Source: DASQMT01 sp963827335
GTDB taxonomy: Bacteria > Actinomycetota > Thermoleophilia > Solirubrobacterales > Solirubrobacteraceae
Length of the DNA stretch: 64,000 nucleotides
Direction of reading: 5' to 3'
NCBI GenBank assembly: GCA_963827335.1
Contig: CAWHAP010000015.1
Location: forward strand, 868,001-932,000
The notes beneath the pieces are model-generated. The model saw only the letters and a list, made by a program, of their open reading frames with translations, did not search any database and was not told the DNA's origin. Positions 47,547 to 55,734 of the stretch are shown here, in pieces. The first letter of the stretch is position 1. The number at the start of each line of letters is the position of its first letter. The position numbers and the translations under genes were made by a program.

Positions 47547-48722
47547 TTGAGCACCAACGGGAAGGGCCGCTACCAGGAGGACAAGGTCCGGGTCGCCATC
47601 ATCGGCGTCGGCAACTGCGCCTCGTCATTCGTCCAGGGCGTCCAGTACTACAAGGACGCGGATCCGGCCGAGCCGGTCCCGGGTCTCATGCACGTCGACC
47701 TCGGCGGCTACCACGTCCGCGACATCGAGTTCTCGGCGGCGTTCGACATCGACGCCGAGAAGGTCGGCAAGGATCTGTCCGAGGCGATCTTCTCGGGCCA
47801 GAACAACACGCTGAACTTCGCCGGCGAGGTCGCGAAGCTCGGCGTCGAGGTCCAGCGCGGGATGACGCACGACGGCCTCGGCAAGTACCTGTCGCAGAAG
47901 ATCGAGAAGGCGCCCGGCTCCACGGTCGACATCGCCCAGGTCCTCAAGGACACGCGCACGGACGTCGTCGTGTCCTACCTCCCCGTCGGCTCCGAGCAGG
48001 CGACGAAGTGGTACGTCGAGCAGATCCTCGAGGCCGGCTGCGGCTTCGTGAACTGCATCCCGGTGTTCATCGCCCGTGAGGACTACTGGAACAACCGCTT
48101 CGTCAAGGCCGGGCTCCCGATCGTCGGCGACGACATCAAGTCCCAGGTCGGCGCGACGATCGTGCACCGCCAGCTCGCGCGCCTGTTCCACGACCGCGGC
48201 GTGAAGCTCCTGCGCACGTCGCAGCTGAACGTCGGCGGCAACATGGACTTCTTCAACATGCTCGAGCGCGAGCGCCTGGAGTCCAAGAAGGTCTCCAAGA
48301 CGAACGCGGTGACGTCGGTCGTCGGCCACGAGCTGCCCGCGGACGACGTGCACGTCGGCCCGTCGGACTACGTGCCGTGGCTCACCGACCGCAAGTGGGC
48401 GCACATCCGCCTCGAGGGCCAGGCCTTCGGCGACGTGCCGCTGCAGGCGGAGCTCAAGCTCGAGGTGTGGGACTCGCCGAACTCGGCGGGCATCGTCACC
48501 GACGCCGTCCGCTGCTGCAAGCTGGCGCTCAACCACGGCGTCGCGGGCCAGCTCGACGGCCCGTCGTCCTACCTCATGAAGTCCCCGCACAACCAGCAGC
48601 CCGACGACGCGGCGCGGCTGGCGACCGAGGCCTTCATCGAGAAGTACGCCCGGCTCGGCAAGGCGGCCAAGCGGACCAAGGGCGGAGAGCAGCAGACCGC
48701 CGAGGAGCAGGTCTCCGCGTAG
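47547..48722 (+). CDS. ino1: myo-Inositol-1-phosphate synthase (inositol-3-phosphate synthase)
   Basis: Converts glucose-6-phosphate to inositol-3-phosphate with NAD. About 391 residues. Motifs are VRVAIIGVGNCASSFVQGVQ (NAD-binding), VVVSYLPVGSEQATKWY, GFVNCIPVFIA, LPIVGDDIKSQVGATIVHR and LNVGGNMDFFNML, all characteristic of the actinobacterial enzyme. The TTG at LSTNGKGRYQE is preceded by a short GAGG; an in-frame TTG 36 nt upstream is possible but would add an unlikely extension. Downstream gene is the secreted EEP enzyme. Confidence 0.95.
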   Translation: MSTNGKGRYQEDKVRVAIIGVGNCASSFVQGVQYYKDADPAEPVPGLMHVDLGGYHVRDIEFSAAFDIDAEKVGKDLSEAIFSGQNNTLNFAGEVAKLGVEVQRGMTHDGLGKYLSQKIEKAPGSTVDIAQVLKDTRTDVVVSYLPVGSEQATKWYVEQILEAGCGFVNCIPVFIAREDYWNNRFVKAGLPIVGDDIKSQVGATIVHRQLARLFHDRGVKLLRTSQLNVGGNMDFFNMLERERLESKKVSKTNAVTSVVGHELPADDVHVGPSDYVPWLTDRKWAHIRLEGQAFGDVPLQAELKLEVWDSPNSAGIVTDAVRCCKLALNHGVAGQLDGPSSYLMKSPHNQQPDDAARLATEAFIEKYARLGKAAKRTKGGEQQTAEEQVSA

Positions 48723-48726
48723 CCCC

Positions 48727-50199
48727 GTGCGCCGCGGGCTCCTCGCGCTCGCGCTGGTCCTGGCGGCGGCCCTCGCCGCCGCTGGACCTGTGCGCGCCGC
48801 GGAGCCCGCCGACGTGCGGGTGATGTCCTTCAACGTCTGGCTGGGCGGCGACGTCGTCGACGTCGGCGGCGTCGTGCAGGCGATCCGGGACGCCCGCGCG
48901 GACATCGTCGGCCTGCAGGAGGCGGAGGGCAACACGCGGCGGATCGCCGACGCGCTCGGCTGGCCGTACGCCAGCGAGCGCCTGCACGTCGTCTCGCGCT
49001 TCCCGCTGATCGACCCGCCGGAGGCGCGCGGCGAGTACGTGCTCGCGCAGATCCGGCCGGGGCAGGTCTTCGCGCTCGCGAACGTCCACCTCACCTCGGA
49101 CCCCTACGGCCCGTACCTCGTGCGCGCCGGCAGGTCGCTCGCGCAGGTCCTCGCGAACGAGCGCGCGGCCCGCGTGCCCGAGATCCGGGCGGCGATCCGG
49201 GCCGTCGGGCCCGCGCTCAGGCGCGGCATCCCGACGCTGATGACCGGCGACTTCAACACCCCGTCGCACCTCGACTGGACGCCCGCCGCCGACGCCGTGC
49301 GCGAGGACATCCGCTACCCGGTCGCGTGGCCCGTGACCCGCGCGCTGGCGGCCGCCGGCTTCCAGGACGCCTACCGCGCCGTGCACCCCGACCCGGTGGC
49401 GGTCCCGGGCATCACGTGGACCTTCGGCTACCCGTTCCCGCGCGTGCGGGCGAACGAGGTCGTGGACCGGATCGACCTGATCCAGGCCTCCGGCGGCGTG
49501 CAGGTGCTCGACGCGGGGATCGCCGGGCCCGGAGGCACGCCCGACGTGACCGTGCCCGTCGACCCGTACCCGTCCGACCATCGCGGCGTGGTGGCCGGCG
49601 TCCGGCTCGTGCCCGCCGCGCCGCCCTCGTTCGCGTCCGTGCTCGACCGGCGGGTGGAGCGGGGCGACCCGATCCCCGTGCGCTACGCCGCGCCGCGCGG
49701 CGGCGGCCGCGAGCACCTCGCGATCGTGCGCGCCGGGGGGCGCCCCGGCGCGTCGCTGATGACGCTCCCGCCGCAGGAGGCGACGTTCAACGGCGCCGTG
49801 ACCTTCGGCTCGGGGGCGCTGCGGCCCGGCCACTACGACGCGCTCCTGGTCGACACGCAGGGCCGCGTGCTCTCGCGCAGCACGTTCTGGGTCGTACGGC
49901 GCGACGCGCAACCGCGGATCCGCGTGCGCCGGCCGGTCCGCGCCGGGCGCGCGATCCGCATCTCCTGGCGCAACGCACCCGCCCACCGGCGCGACTGGGT
50001 CGGTGTGTGGAAGGCCGGAGATCCCGACCTCTACAACGGCTATCTGACGTTCGCCTACACCGGCGCGACCGTGGCCGGCGTCACGCGCATCGCGGGCGAC
50101 CGGAGGACGTTCCCGCCCGGCCGCTACGTCGCGCGGCTGCTGAAGGACGACGGCTACGGCGTGCTCGCCGCTGCGCGCTTCACCGTCGCGCCCCGCTGA
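48727..50199 (+). CDS. Secreted EEP-family (endonuclease/exonuclease/phosphatase) enzyme
   Basis: 490 residues. Signal peptide: GTG start, then RRGLLALALVLAAALAAAGP with cleavage at RAA. The EEP catalytic residues are visible: Asn in MSFNVWLGGD, Glu in GLQEAEGN, Asp and Asn in TGDFNTPSHL and Asp-His in YPSDHRGVV. A C-terminal half of beta character (about 310-490) is unassigned. The family cuts phosphodiesters or inositol phosphates. A link to inositol lipids is possible from its place 4 bp after ino1, but not shown. Confidence 0.88.
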   Translation: MRRGLLALALVLAAALAAAGPVRAAEPADVRVMSFNVWLGGDVVDVGGVVQAIRDARADIVGLQEAEGNTRRIADALGWPYASERLHVVSRFPLIDPPEARGEYVLAQIRPGQVFALANVHLTSDPYGPYLVRAGRSLAQVLANERAARVPEIRAAIRAVGPALRRGIPTLMTGDFNTPSHLDWTPAADAVREDIRYPVAWPVTRALAAAGFQDAYRAVHPDPVAVPGITWTFGYPFPRVRANEVVDRIDLIQASGGVQVLDAGIAGPGGTPDVTVPVDPYPSDHRGVVAGVRLVPAAPPSFASVLDRRVERGDPIPVRYAAPRGGGREHLAIVRAGGRPGASLMTLPPQEATFNGAVTFGSGALRPGHYDALLVDTQGRVLSRSTFWVVRRDAQPRIRVRRPVRAGRAIRISWRNAPAHRRDWVGVWKAGDPDLYNGYLTFAYTGATVAGVTRIAGDRRTFPPGRYVARLLKDDGYGVLAAARFTVAPR

Positions 50200-50216
50200 C
50201 CGCGCGGCGCTCCGCC

Positions 50217-50222
50217 TATGCT
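50217..50222 (+). promoter_or_regulatory. -10 box (TATGCT) before the glycosyltransferase-PHP gene
   Basis: TATGCT, 9 nt ahead of the GTG start at 50232. Confidence 0.45.
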
Positions 50223-50231
50223 TCCCCGCTG

Positions 50232-52130
50232 GTGAGCGAGCCCTTCGCCATCGCGCAGGTGACGCCCCATCCGTGGGAGGACGAGCACGAGGTCAACGCC
50301 TTCGTGCGGTCGCTCGCGGACGGCCTGGCCGCGCGCGGGCACCGGATCGTGGTGCTCGCGCCGTCGCGCTCCCCGGAGCTGGTGCGCGAGTCGCGCCGGC
50401 TGATCCGGGCGGGCGAGCTCTTCGAGCCCGGCGGCGTGCGGGTGCTGGGCGTCGGGGAGCTGCTGCCGCGCCCGCCCGCCCGGCGGGGCACGGCGCCGGC
50501 GCCGCCGCTCGACGTCGCGCGCACCGTCAGCGACGTCCTCGGCGCCGCGCCGCTCGACTTCGTCCACGTCCACGAGCCGTTCGCGCCGAGCACGGCCTCG
50601 GTCGCGCTGCGCCACTCGCGCGCGCTCAACGTCGGGACGTTCCATGCGCCCGCCGAGCGGGTCATCTCGACGCAGGTGGCGCGCCGCTTCGTCGAGCGCT
50701 TCTTCGGGCGCCTCGACGCGCGCACGGCGTCCTTCGAGGCCACGCGGGAGCTGATGGAGCGGGCGTTCCCCGCGCGCTACCAGGTGCTCGGGCCGGGCGC
50801 CGAGACGAGCCCGCCGCGCCCGCCGGGCGACGTGCTGCGGCTCGCCTTCGTCGACCACGAGGACCGCCAGGCGCTGCGGCTGTTCCTGCGCGCGCTGCGG
50901 CGCCTGCCCGACGAGCCGGCCTGGCGCGCCACCGTGTTCACCCCGTCCGGCGCCCGCACGAGTTCGCTGCGCAGCCGCCTGCGCGAGCGCGTCGAGGTCG
51001 TGACGGCCGAGGACGGGACCGAGCAGGACGTCCTCGCCGCCGCCGACGTCGTCGTCGCGGCCTCCGTCGGCCAGGCGCCCGCGCCGGGGCTGCTGGTGCG
51101 CGCGATCGGGGCCGGCGCCGTGCCCGTCGCGTCCCGCCTGCCGGCCTACGAGGAGATCCTGCGGGGCGGTGAGCGCGGGCTGCTGTTCGGCGTGGGTGAC
51201 GCCGACGGGCTCGCCGCGCAGCTCGAGCGGCTGCTGACCGACAAGGAGCTGCGGGCCCGGCTGTCCGGCGCCGTGGCCGCGGCGGCGCCCGAGCTCGCCT
51301 GGAGCGCGGTGGCCGAGCGCTTCGAGGCGCTCTACGCCGAGGTCGCCGCGCGCCGGCACGCGCCGCGCGCCGGCGGCCCCGTCCGCGCGCGGCTGGCCGC
51401 GCGGCCCGTGATCGACGTCGACCTGCACATGCACACCGACCACTCCTCGGACTGCGCGACGCCCGTGGACGTGCTGCTGGCCACGGCGCGCGACGAGGGC
51501 CTCGGGGCGATCGCCGTCACCGACCACAACGAGATCTCCGGCGCGCTGGACGCGCGCGCGAAGGCCGAGGAGTACGGCGTCAAGGTGATCGTCGGCGAGG
51601 AGGTGATGACCGGCACCCAGGGCGAGGTGATCGGCCTGTTCCTCGAGGAGAAGATCCCGCGCGGCATGACGCTCGAGGCGACGATCGCCGCGATCCGCGC
51701 ACAGGGCGGGCTCGTCTACGTGCCGCACCCGTTCGACCGGATGCACTCCGTGCCCGACTACGAGCACCTGCTGGCGGTCGTCGAGGACCTCGACGCGATC
51801 GAGGTGTTCAACCCGCGCATCGCCATCCCGGCCTACAACGAGGAGGCCGTGCGCTTCGCGGCCAAGTACCGCATCGTCGGAGGCGCCGGGTCCGACGCGC
51901 ACGTGGCGCAGGGCCTCGGCTCGCTGCGCATCCGCATGCGCGACTTCGACGGGCCGGAGGAGTTCCTCGCCTCGCTCGCCGACGCCGACATCGTCGGCCG
52001 CCCGTCGTCGCTCTACTACGCGCAGGTCCAGGCGCTGAAGTTCCTGCAGACGCGCGCGACGCCGCCCGCCGCGCGGCGCGCCGCGCGCGAGCGGAAGATC
52101 CGCCGCGCCACCTCCGGGCGCAATCGTTGA
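50232..52130 (+). CDS. GT4-type glycosyltransferase fused to PHP phosphoesterase
   Basis: 632 residues. Residues 1-385 are a GT-B glycosyltransferase: HEVNAFVRSLADGLAARGHR and FVHVHEPFAPSTASVALRHS, FHAPAERVIS and VASRLPAYEEILRGGERGLL (E-x7-E-like region). Residues about 394-620 are a PHP metallo-phosphoesterase: VDLHMHTDHSSDCATPVDVL, AVTDHNEISGALDA, IVGEEVMT, VPHPFDRM and GAGSDAH, with the His/Asp metal ligands in place. The two activities on one chain suggest a nucleotide-sugar or lipid-linked sugar is transferred and a phosphate removed. GTG start, TGATG overlap with the next gene. Confidence 0.85.
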   Translation: MSEPFAIAQVTPHPWEDEHEVNAFVRSLADGLAARGHRIVVLAPSRSPELVRESRRLIRAGELFEPGGVRVLGVGELLPRPPARRGTAPAPPLDVARTVSDVLGAAPLDFVHVHEPFAPSTASVALRHSRALNVGTFHAPAERVISTQVARRFVERFFGRLDARTASFEATRELMERAFPARYQVLGPGAETSPPRPPGDVLRLAFVDHEDRQALRLFLRALRRLPDEPAWRATVFTPSGARTSSLRSRLRERVEVVTAEDGTEQDVLAAADVVVAASVGQAPAPGLLVRAIGAGAVPVASRLPAYEEILRGGERGLLFGVGDADGLAAQLERLLTDKELRARLSGAVAAAAPELAWSAVAERFEALYAEVAARRHAPRAGGPVRARLAARPVIDVDLHMHTDHSSDCATPVDVLLATARDEGLGAIAVTDHNEISGALDARAKAEEYGVKVIVGEEVMTGTQGEVIGLFLEEKIPRGMTLEATIAAIRAQGGLVYVPHPFDRMHSVPDYEHLLAVVEDLDAIEVFNPRIAIPAYNEEAVRFAAKYRIVGGAGSDAHVAQGLGSLRIRMRDFDGPEEFLASLADADIVGRPSSLYYAQVQALKFLQTRATPPAARRAARERKIRRATSGRNR

Positions 52131-52783
52131 TGCACGGGAAAGGGGAACCGGGCGGCACGGCCAAACCCGTCGGTCAGATGCCCGCCACCGACGACGAGAT
52201 CCGCGAGAAGTACCTCGAGCGCGCGATCCGCGAGCTCAACCACTTCACGCGCGACCTGCAGGGCTGCACGGCCTGCCCGCGCGGCAGCCTGATGCCGATC
52301 CTCGGCTCGGGCCACCCGCAGGCGGACATCCTGCTGCTCAAGTACGCGCCGACCGCCTCGGAGATCGAGGAGGGCGTCGCGTTCTACGGGCGCTCCGGGA
52401 CCGCGCTGATGAAGTCGCTCAAGCGGCTGGAGATCGACCCCCTCGCCGTCTACGGGACGCTGTGCGTCAAGTGCCCGGTCGCCGACACCTCGCTCGCCGC
52501 GCCGGAGTGCATCGCGCGGCTGGTCGAGGAGATCGCGATCGTCCAGCCGCGCATCGTCGTGGTCATGGGGCCGGAGGCGCTCGAGACGCTCAACGAGCTC
52601 GCGCTGCCGCTGGCCCGCGAGGTCGCGCCGGCCGAGGGGGAGATCCAGGTGCTGACGCCGTCGATCGAGGCGCTCTACACGCCGAACATCGACCACGCGC
52701 TCGACGAGGAGTCCGCGAAGCGCGCCTTCTGGACCGCGTTCCGCCGCCTCGGCGACTGGTACGCGGATTTTCCCCCGTACTGA
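52130..52783 (+). CDS. Uracil-DNA glycosylase superfamily, Fe-S type, motifs degenerate
   Basis: 217 residues. Four Cys that match a [4Fe-4S] UDG: C46 and C49 (GCTACPRG), C115 and C127 (KCPVADTSLAAPEC). The family's first motif G-E-A-P-G reads KYAPT here, and the usual H-P-S motif is LTPSIEALYTPN. So it is an uncertain or non-canonical UDG family member, or a related single-stranded DNA protein. The ATG overlaps the stop of the glycosyltransferase gene by one base. Confidence 0.72.
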   Translation: MHGKGEPGGTAKPVGQMPATDDEIREKYLERAIRELNHFTRDLQGCTACPRGSLMPILGSGHPQADILLLKYAPTASEIEEGVAFYGRSGTALMKSLKRLEIDPLAVYGTLCVKCPVADTSLAAPECIARLVEEIAIVQPRIVVVMGPEALETLNELALPLAREVAPAEGEIQVLTPSIEALYTPNIDHALDEESAKRAFWTAFRRLGDWYADFPPY

Positions 52784-52844
52784 GGGCGCCACCGATCGGT
52801 TGGAGTGCTCCGCGGGTCATCCGGACCGCGTTCTGATCGGCATG

Positions 52845-52881
52845 CCAGACATCCATGTCTGGGCTTGACCGGGCTTCGCCC
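52845..52881. terminator. Two hairpins between convergent genes
   Basis: CCAGACAT-CC-ATGTCTGG (52845-52862) is a perfect 8-bp stem. GGGC-TTC-GCCC (52871-52881) is followed on the plus strand by TCTTAT. The pair can stop transcription from the UDG gene and perhaps from the transpeptidase gene. Confidence 0.5.
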
Positions 52882-52883
52882 TC

Positions 52884-53639
52884 TTATCGGATCCTGATGG
52901 GGGTTCCGACGGGCATGAGCCTGGCCAGCCGGTTGATCTTGGCGTTCGGGACGCGGACGCAGCCGTGGGAGGGCCGGCCCGGGATGAGCTCGGGCTGGTT
53001 CGTGCCGTGGATGCCCACCACGCCGCCGCCCGGCCAGTCCGTGAGCGTGTCGGAGTACGCGGAGGTGCCGAACGCCCAGGGCCCGTAGATCGGGCTGCCG
53101 CCGAGGTTCTTCAGCCGCTCGCGGATCCAGAAGTCGCCCTTCGGCGTGACCGTGCCCGGCGCGCCGACGCCGACGGACGAGCTCCAGATCGTCTTCCCGT
53201 TCTTGCGCAGCGTCGCGCGGAGCTTCGCGCGGTCGATGGTCAGGAACGTCCGGATCGCCTTCAGGTTGGACAGCTGCTCCTCGCGGACCCAGCCGGTGCG
53301 GCCGTTGGGGCGGCCGGGGATCCGGATCTGGATCCAGGCCTGCTCGTCGTCCTCGTGCAGCCGCGACTGCAGCGCGATGTAGACCTCCGGCAGGCCGTCC
53401 TCGGTGTTCCAGCGGAGCCTGCCGACGGCCTTGCCCGACTCGGACGGCTTGGCGCGGATCGCGCCGCGCAGGTTCGTGTACGCCCAGCGCGTGAGCGTGC
53501 GCTCGTTCGACAGGCGCTCGTTGCCGAGCGGCGAGTCGTCCTTCTTGGGCTTGAGCGGCAGCGGGGCGGCGGAGGCCGCCGCGGGGCTCGCGAGCAGCGC
53601 GAGGAGCAGGACTGCGAGCAGGGGGGTTCGGCACGCCAT
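52884..53639 (-). CDS. Secreted L,D-transpeptidase (YkuD)
   Basis: 251 residues. Signal peptide MACRTPLLAVLLLALLASPA with cleavage at ASA. A C-terminal YkuD domain carries VVGIHGTNQPELIPGRPSHG and CVRVPNAK: catalytic His and the S-H-G-C-R/V motif with nucleophile Cys. The mid-part (LRGAIRAKPSESGKAVGRLR; PGRPNGRTGWVREEQL) looks like an SH3-type region. It crosslinks peptidoglycan by 3-3 bonds or attaches proteins to the wall. ATG is 9 nt behind TAGACT. Confidence 0.93.
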   Translation of the reverse strand: MACRTPLLAVLLLALLASPAAASAAPLPLKPKKDDSPLGNERLSNERTLTRWAYTNLRGAIRAKPSESGKAVGRLRWNTEDGLPEVYIALQSRLHEDDEQAWIQIRIPGRPNGRTGWVREEQLSNLKAIRTFLTIDRAKLRATLRKNGKTIWSSSVGVGAPGTVTPKGDFWIRERLKNLGGSPIYGPWAFGTSAYSDTLTDWPGGGVVGIHGTNQPELIPGRPSHGCVRVPNAKINRLARLMPVGTPIRIR

Positions 53640-53648
53640 GGGCGTTCC

Positions 53649-53654
53649 AGTCTA
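53649..53654 (-). promoter_or_regulatory. -10 box (TAGACT) of the L,D-transpeptidase gene
   Basis: TAGACT on the minus strand, 9 nt from the ATG. Confidence 0.45.
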
Positions 53655-53704
53655 GGTCGTGACCCGACGGCTCCGGCTCGAACACCCGTCGAGGAGATCG
53701 GCGC

Positions 53705-53710
53705 TAGACT
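53705..53710 (+). promoter_or_regulatory. -10 box (TAGACT) before the small zinc-ribbon gene
   Basis: TAGACT on the plus strand, 6 nt ahead of the ATG at 53717. It is the same hexamer as the divergent transpeptidase promoter 50 bp away. Confidence 0.45.
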
Positions 53711-53716
53711 CGCGGC

Positions 53717-53893
53717 ATGGACCTCGAGGAGCGCACGCTCGAGACCATCGGCGAGCACTGCGAGGAGTGCGGCGCGAAGCTGACGGCGGCCGAGCTCGAG
53801 CAGGCCATGGAGGCGGGCGGCCCCGCACTCTGCACCGTCCACGCGGCGGAGACCGCCCCGCTGGACCCCGAGACGCTCGACGAGCCGGTCTAG
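53717..53893 (+). CDS. 58-residue zinc-ribbon-like protein
   Basis: A very short acidic protein (MDLEERTLETIGEHCEECGA at the start). Cys residues in HCEECG and the C-x2-H of LCTVHA are a fit for one zinc site (C-x2-C...C-x2-H). It has its own leaderless promoter, and its stop overlaps the convergent oxidoreductase stop in CTAG. No family is recognised; a DNA-binding or partner role is a guess. Confidence 0.65.
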   Translation: MDLEERTLETIGEHCEECGAKLTAAELEQAMEAGGPALCTVHAAETAPLDPETLDEPV

Positions 53894-54828
53894 AGCTCGA
53901 GCACGACCTTGCCGAGCTTGGAGCCCGCCTGGAAGCGGGCGTAGGCGTCGGCGACCGCGTCGAGCGGGAACGTCGCCGTCACCGGCACGCTGAGGTCGCC
54001 GGACGCGAACCCGGGCAGCACGGCGCGCTCCACGCGGCGGGCGGCGTCGGCCTTGTCCTCGAGCGAGCGGGCACGCAGGACCGAGGCGTGGATCGTCCCG
54101 CGCTTGCCCATGAGCGCGGCCAGGTTCAGCTCGGCCTTCGCGCCCGCCCCGATGCCGACGATGCAGATCCGCCCGCGGTCGGCCAGCGCGCTCAGGTTCC
54201 CCGCGAGGTTGGGCCCGCCCACGAGCTCGAGGATGACGTCGAACGGGCCGTGGTCGGTGAAGCCCTCGGGCTCGATCGCCTTGACGCCGAGGGCGGTGAT
54301 CGCCTCGCGCGCCTGCGGGTCGCGCACCGTCGCGGTCACGCGCGCGCCAGCCATCGTGGCGATCTGCACCGCCGCGGTGCCGACGCCGCCCGCCGCGCCG
54401 TGCACGAGCACGCGCTCGCCGACCTCGAGCCCGCCCTGGGTGAAGAGCGCGTCGTGCGCCGTGGTGAAGGCCTCCGGCACGCCGCCGGCGGCCGTCCAGT
54501 CGAGCTCCTCGGGGACCGGCATGGCGGCGCGCTCGTGCACGACCGCGAGCTCTCCCTGCCCGCCGCCGCCCACGACCGCCATCACCCGGTCGCCGACCTC
54601 GAAGCGGCGCGCGTCGCGGCCGAGCGCGACGACCTCGCCGGCCAGCTCGAGCCCCGGGATGTCGGGCGGCGAGCCCGGCGGGGGCGGGTAGCGGCCCTTC
54701 AGCTGGAGCATGTCGGCGCCGTTGAGGCCGGCGGCCCGGACCCGCACGAGCAGCTCACCGGCCTGCGGCTCGGGGTCCGGGTGCTCCTGGACCGTGATCT
54801 CGCCGTCGCGGATGGTGGCGGCGCGCAT
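53890..54828 (-). CDS. Zinc-type alcohol dehydrogenase / quinone oxidoreductase
   Basis: 312 residues, MDR superfamily. GroES-like N-half: GELLVRVRAAGLNGADMLQL and PDIPGLELAGEVVALG. The Rossmann half has ERVLVHGAAGGVGTAAVQIA (NADPH loop A-x-x-G-G-V-G) and VTATVRDPQ. The catalytic-zinc Cys is absent, as in NADPH:quinone oxidoreductases. The C-terminus AYARFQAGSKLGKVVLEL is typical. Substrate not predictable. Confidence 0.93.
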   Translation of the reverse strand: MRAATIRDGEITVQEHPDPEPQAGELLVRVRAAGLNGADMLQLKGRYPPPPGSPPDIPGLELAGEVVALGRDARRFEVGDRVMAVVGGGGQGELAVVHERAAMPVPEELDWTAAGGVPEAFTTAHDALFTQGGLEVGERVLVHGAAGGVGTAAVQIATMAGARVTATVRDPQAREAITALGVKAIEPEGFTDHGPFDVILELVGGPNLAGNLSALADRGRICIVGIGAGAKAELNLAALMGKRGTIHASVLRARSLEDKADAARRVERAVLPGFASGDLSVPVTATFPLDAVADAYARFQAGSKLGKVVLEL

Positions 54829-54951
54829 GGGCCCGATGCTCGCACACGCAAGCGCGGGATGCGGCGCCGCGTTGTTCTGGCACATTCCGCACAAGGATTC
54901 GTCCGCCCGACCGCCCAAACTGCGGCAGATCGGGTAGACACCCACCCTGCC

Positions 54952-55725
54952 ATGGCGCTCCCGTATCCCCACCTCCTCGCCATCCCGCCGCTGTGGCGGG
55001 AGGGACGGATCGGGCTCGAATGGGCCGGGCTGCGGCGCTCGGACGTGTTCCGCGGCGAGGGCGTGCCGGAGGGCGGCGGCCGCGGCGTGCTGCTGCTCCC
55101 GGGCTTCCTGGCCGGCGACGGCTCGCTCGGCACCATGACGCAGTGGCTGCGCGCCGCCGGCTGGCACACGAAGCGCGCCGGCATCCGCGCCAACGTCGCG
55201 TGCTCCGAGGCGGCGTGCACGCGGATCGAGGAGCGCCTCGAGGCGCTCGCCCAGCGGACCGGCGACCGCGTGGCGATCGTCGGGCAGAGCCGCGGCGGCG
55301 TGTTCGCCAAGGCCCTCGGCGCACGCCGGCCCGACCTCGTGTCCGGCGTGATCGGGCTCGGCTCCCCGCTGATGTCCCAGCTCGCGGTCCATCCCGTCGT
55401 GCTCGCCCAGGTGGGCGTGGTCGCGGCGCTCGGCAGCGGGCCGGTGCCCGGCCTCATCTCGTGGCGCTGCCTGCGCGGCGACTGCTGCGCGCAGTTCCGC
55501 GCCGCGCTCGAGGGCCCCTTCCCCCGCGAGGTCGGCTTCGTGTCGCTCTACTCCCGCTCGGACGGGATCGTCGACTGGCGCTCGTGCCTGGACCCGGACG
55601 CCTCGTGCGTCGAGGTCCGCGCGTCGCACTGCGGGATGAGCCAGAACGCCGACGCCTACCGGGCGATCGCCCGTGCGCTGTGGAGCTTCGGCGCGCCGGC
55701 GAGCGGGTGGGCGCAGGCCGCGTAG
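54952..55725 (+). CDS. Alpha/beta hydrolase, lipase-like
   Basis: 257 residues. PGFLAGDGSLGTMTQWLRAA is the oxyanion strand. AIVGQSRGGVFAKALGA holds the G-x-S-x-G nucleophile, the acid is Asp in YSRSDGIVDWRSC, and the base His is in VEVRASHCGMSQN. Extra Cys residues in ACSEAACTR and RCLRGDCC could form disulphides. No signal peptide is obvious at the N-terminus (ALPYPHLLAIPPLWREG). Triacylglycerol-lipase or acyltransferase function is possible. A TAGACA lies 11 nt before the ATG. Confidence 0.82.
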   Translation: MALPYPHLLAIPPLWREGRIGLEWAGLRRSDVFRGEGVPEGGGRGVLLLPGFLAGDGSLGTMTQWLRAAGWHTKRAGIRANVACSEAACTRIEERLEALAQRTGDRVAIVGQSRGGVFAKALGARRPDLVSGVIGLGSPLMSQLAVHPVVLAQVGVVAALGSGPVPGLISWRCLRGDCCAQFRAALEGPFPREVGFVSLYSRSDGIVDWRSCLDPDASCVEVRASHCGMSQNADAYRAIARALWSFGAPASGWAQAA

Positions 55726-55734
55726 GGCCCGGCG

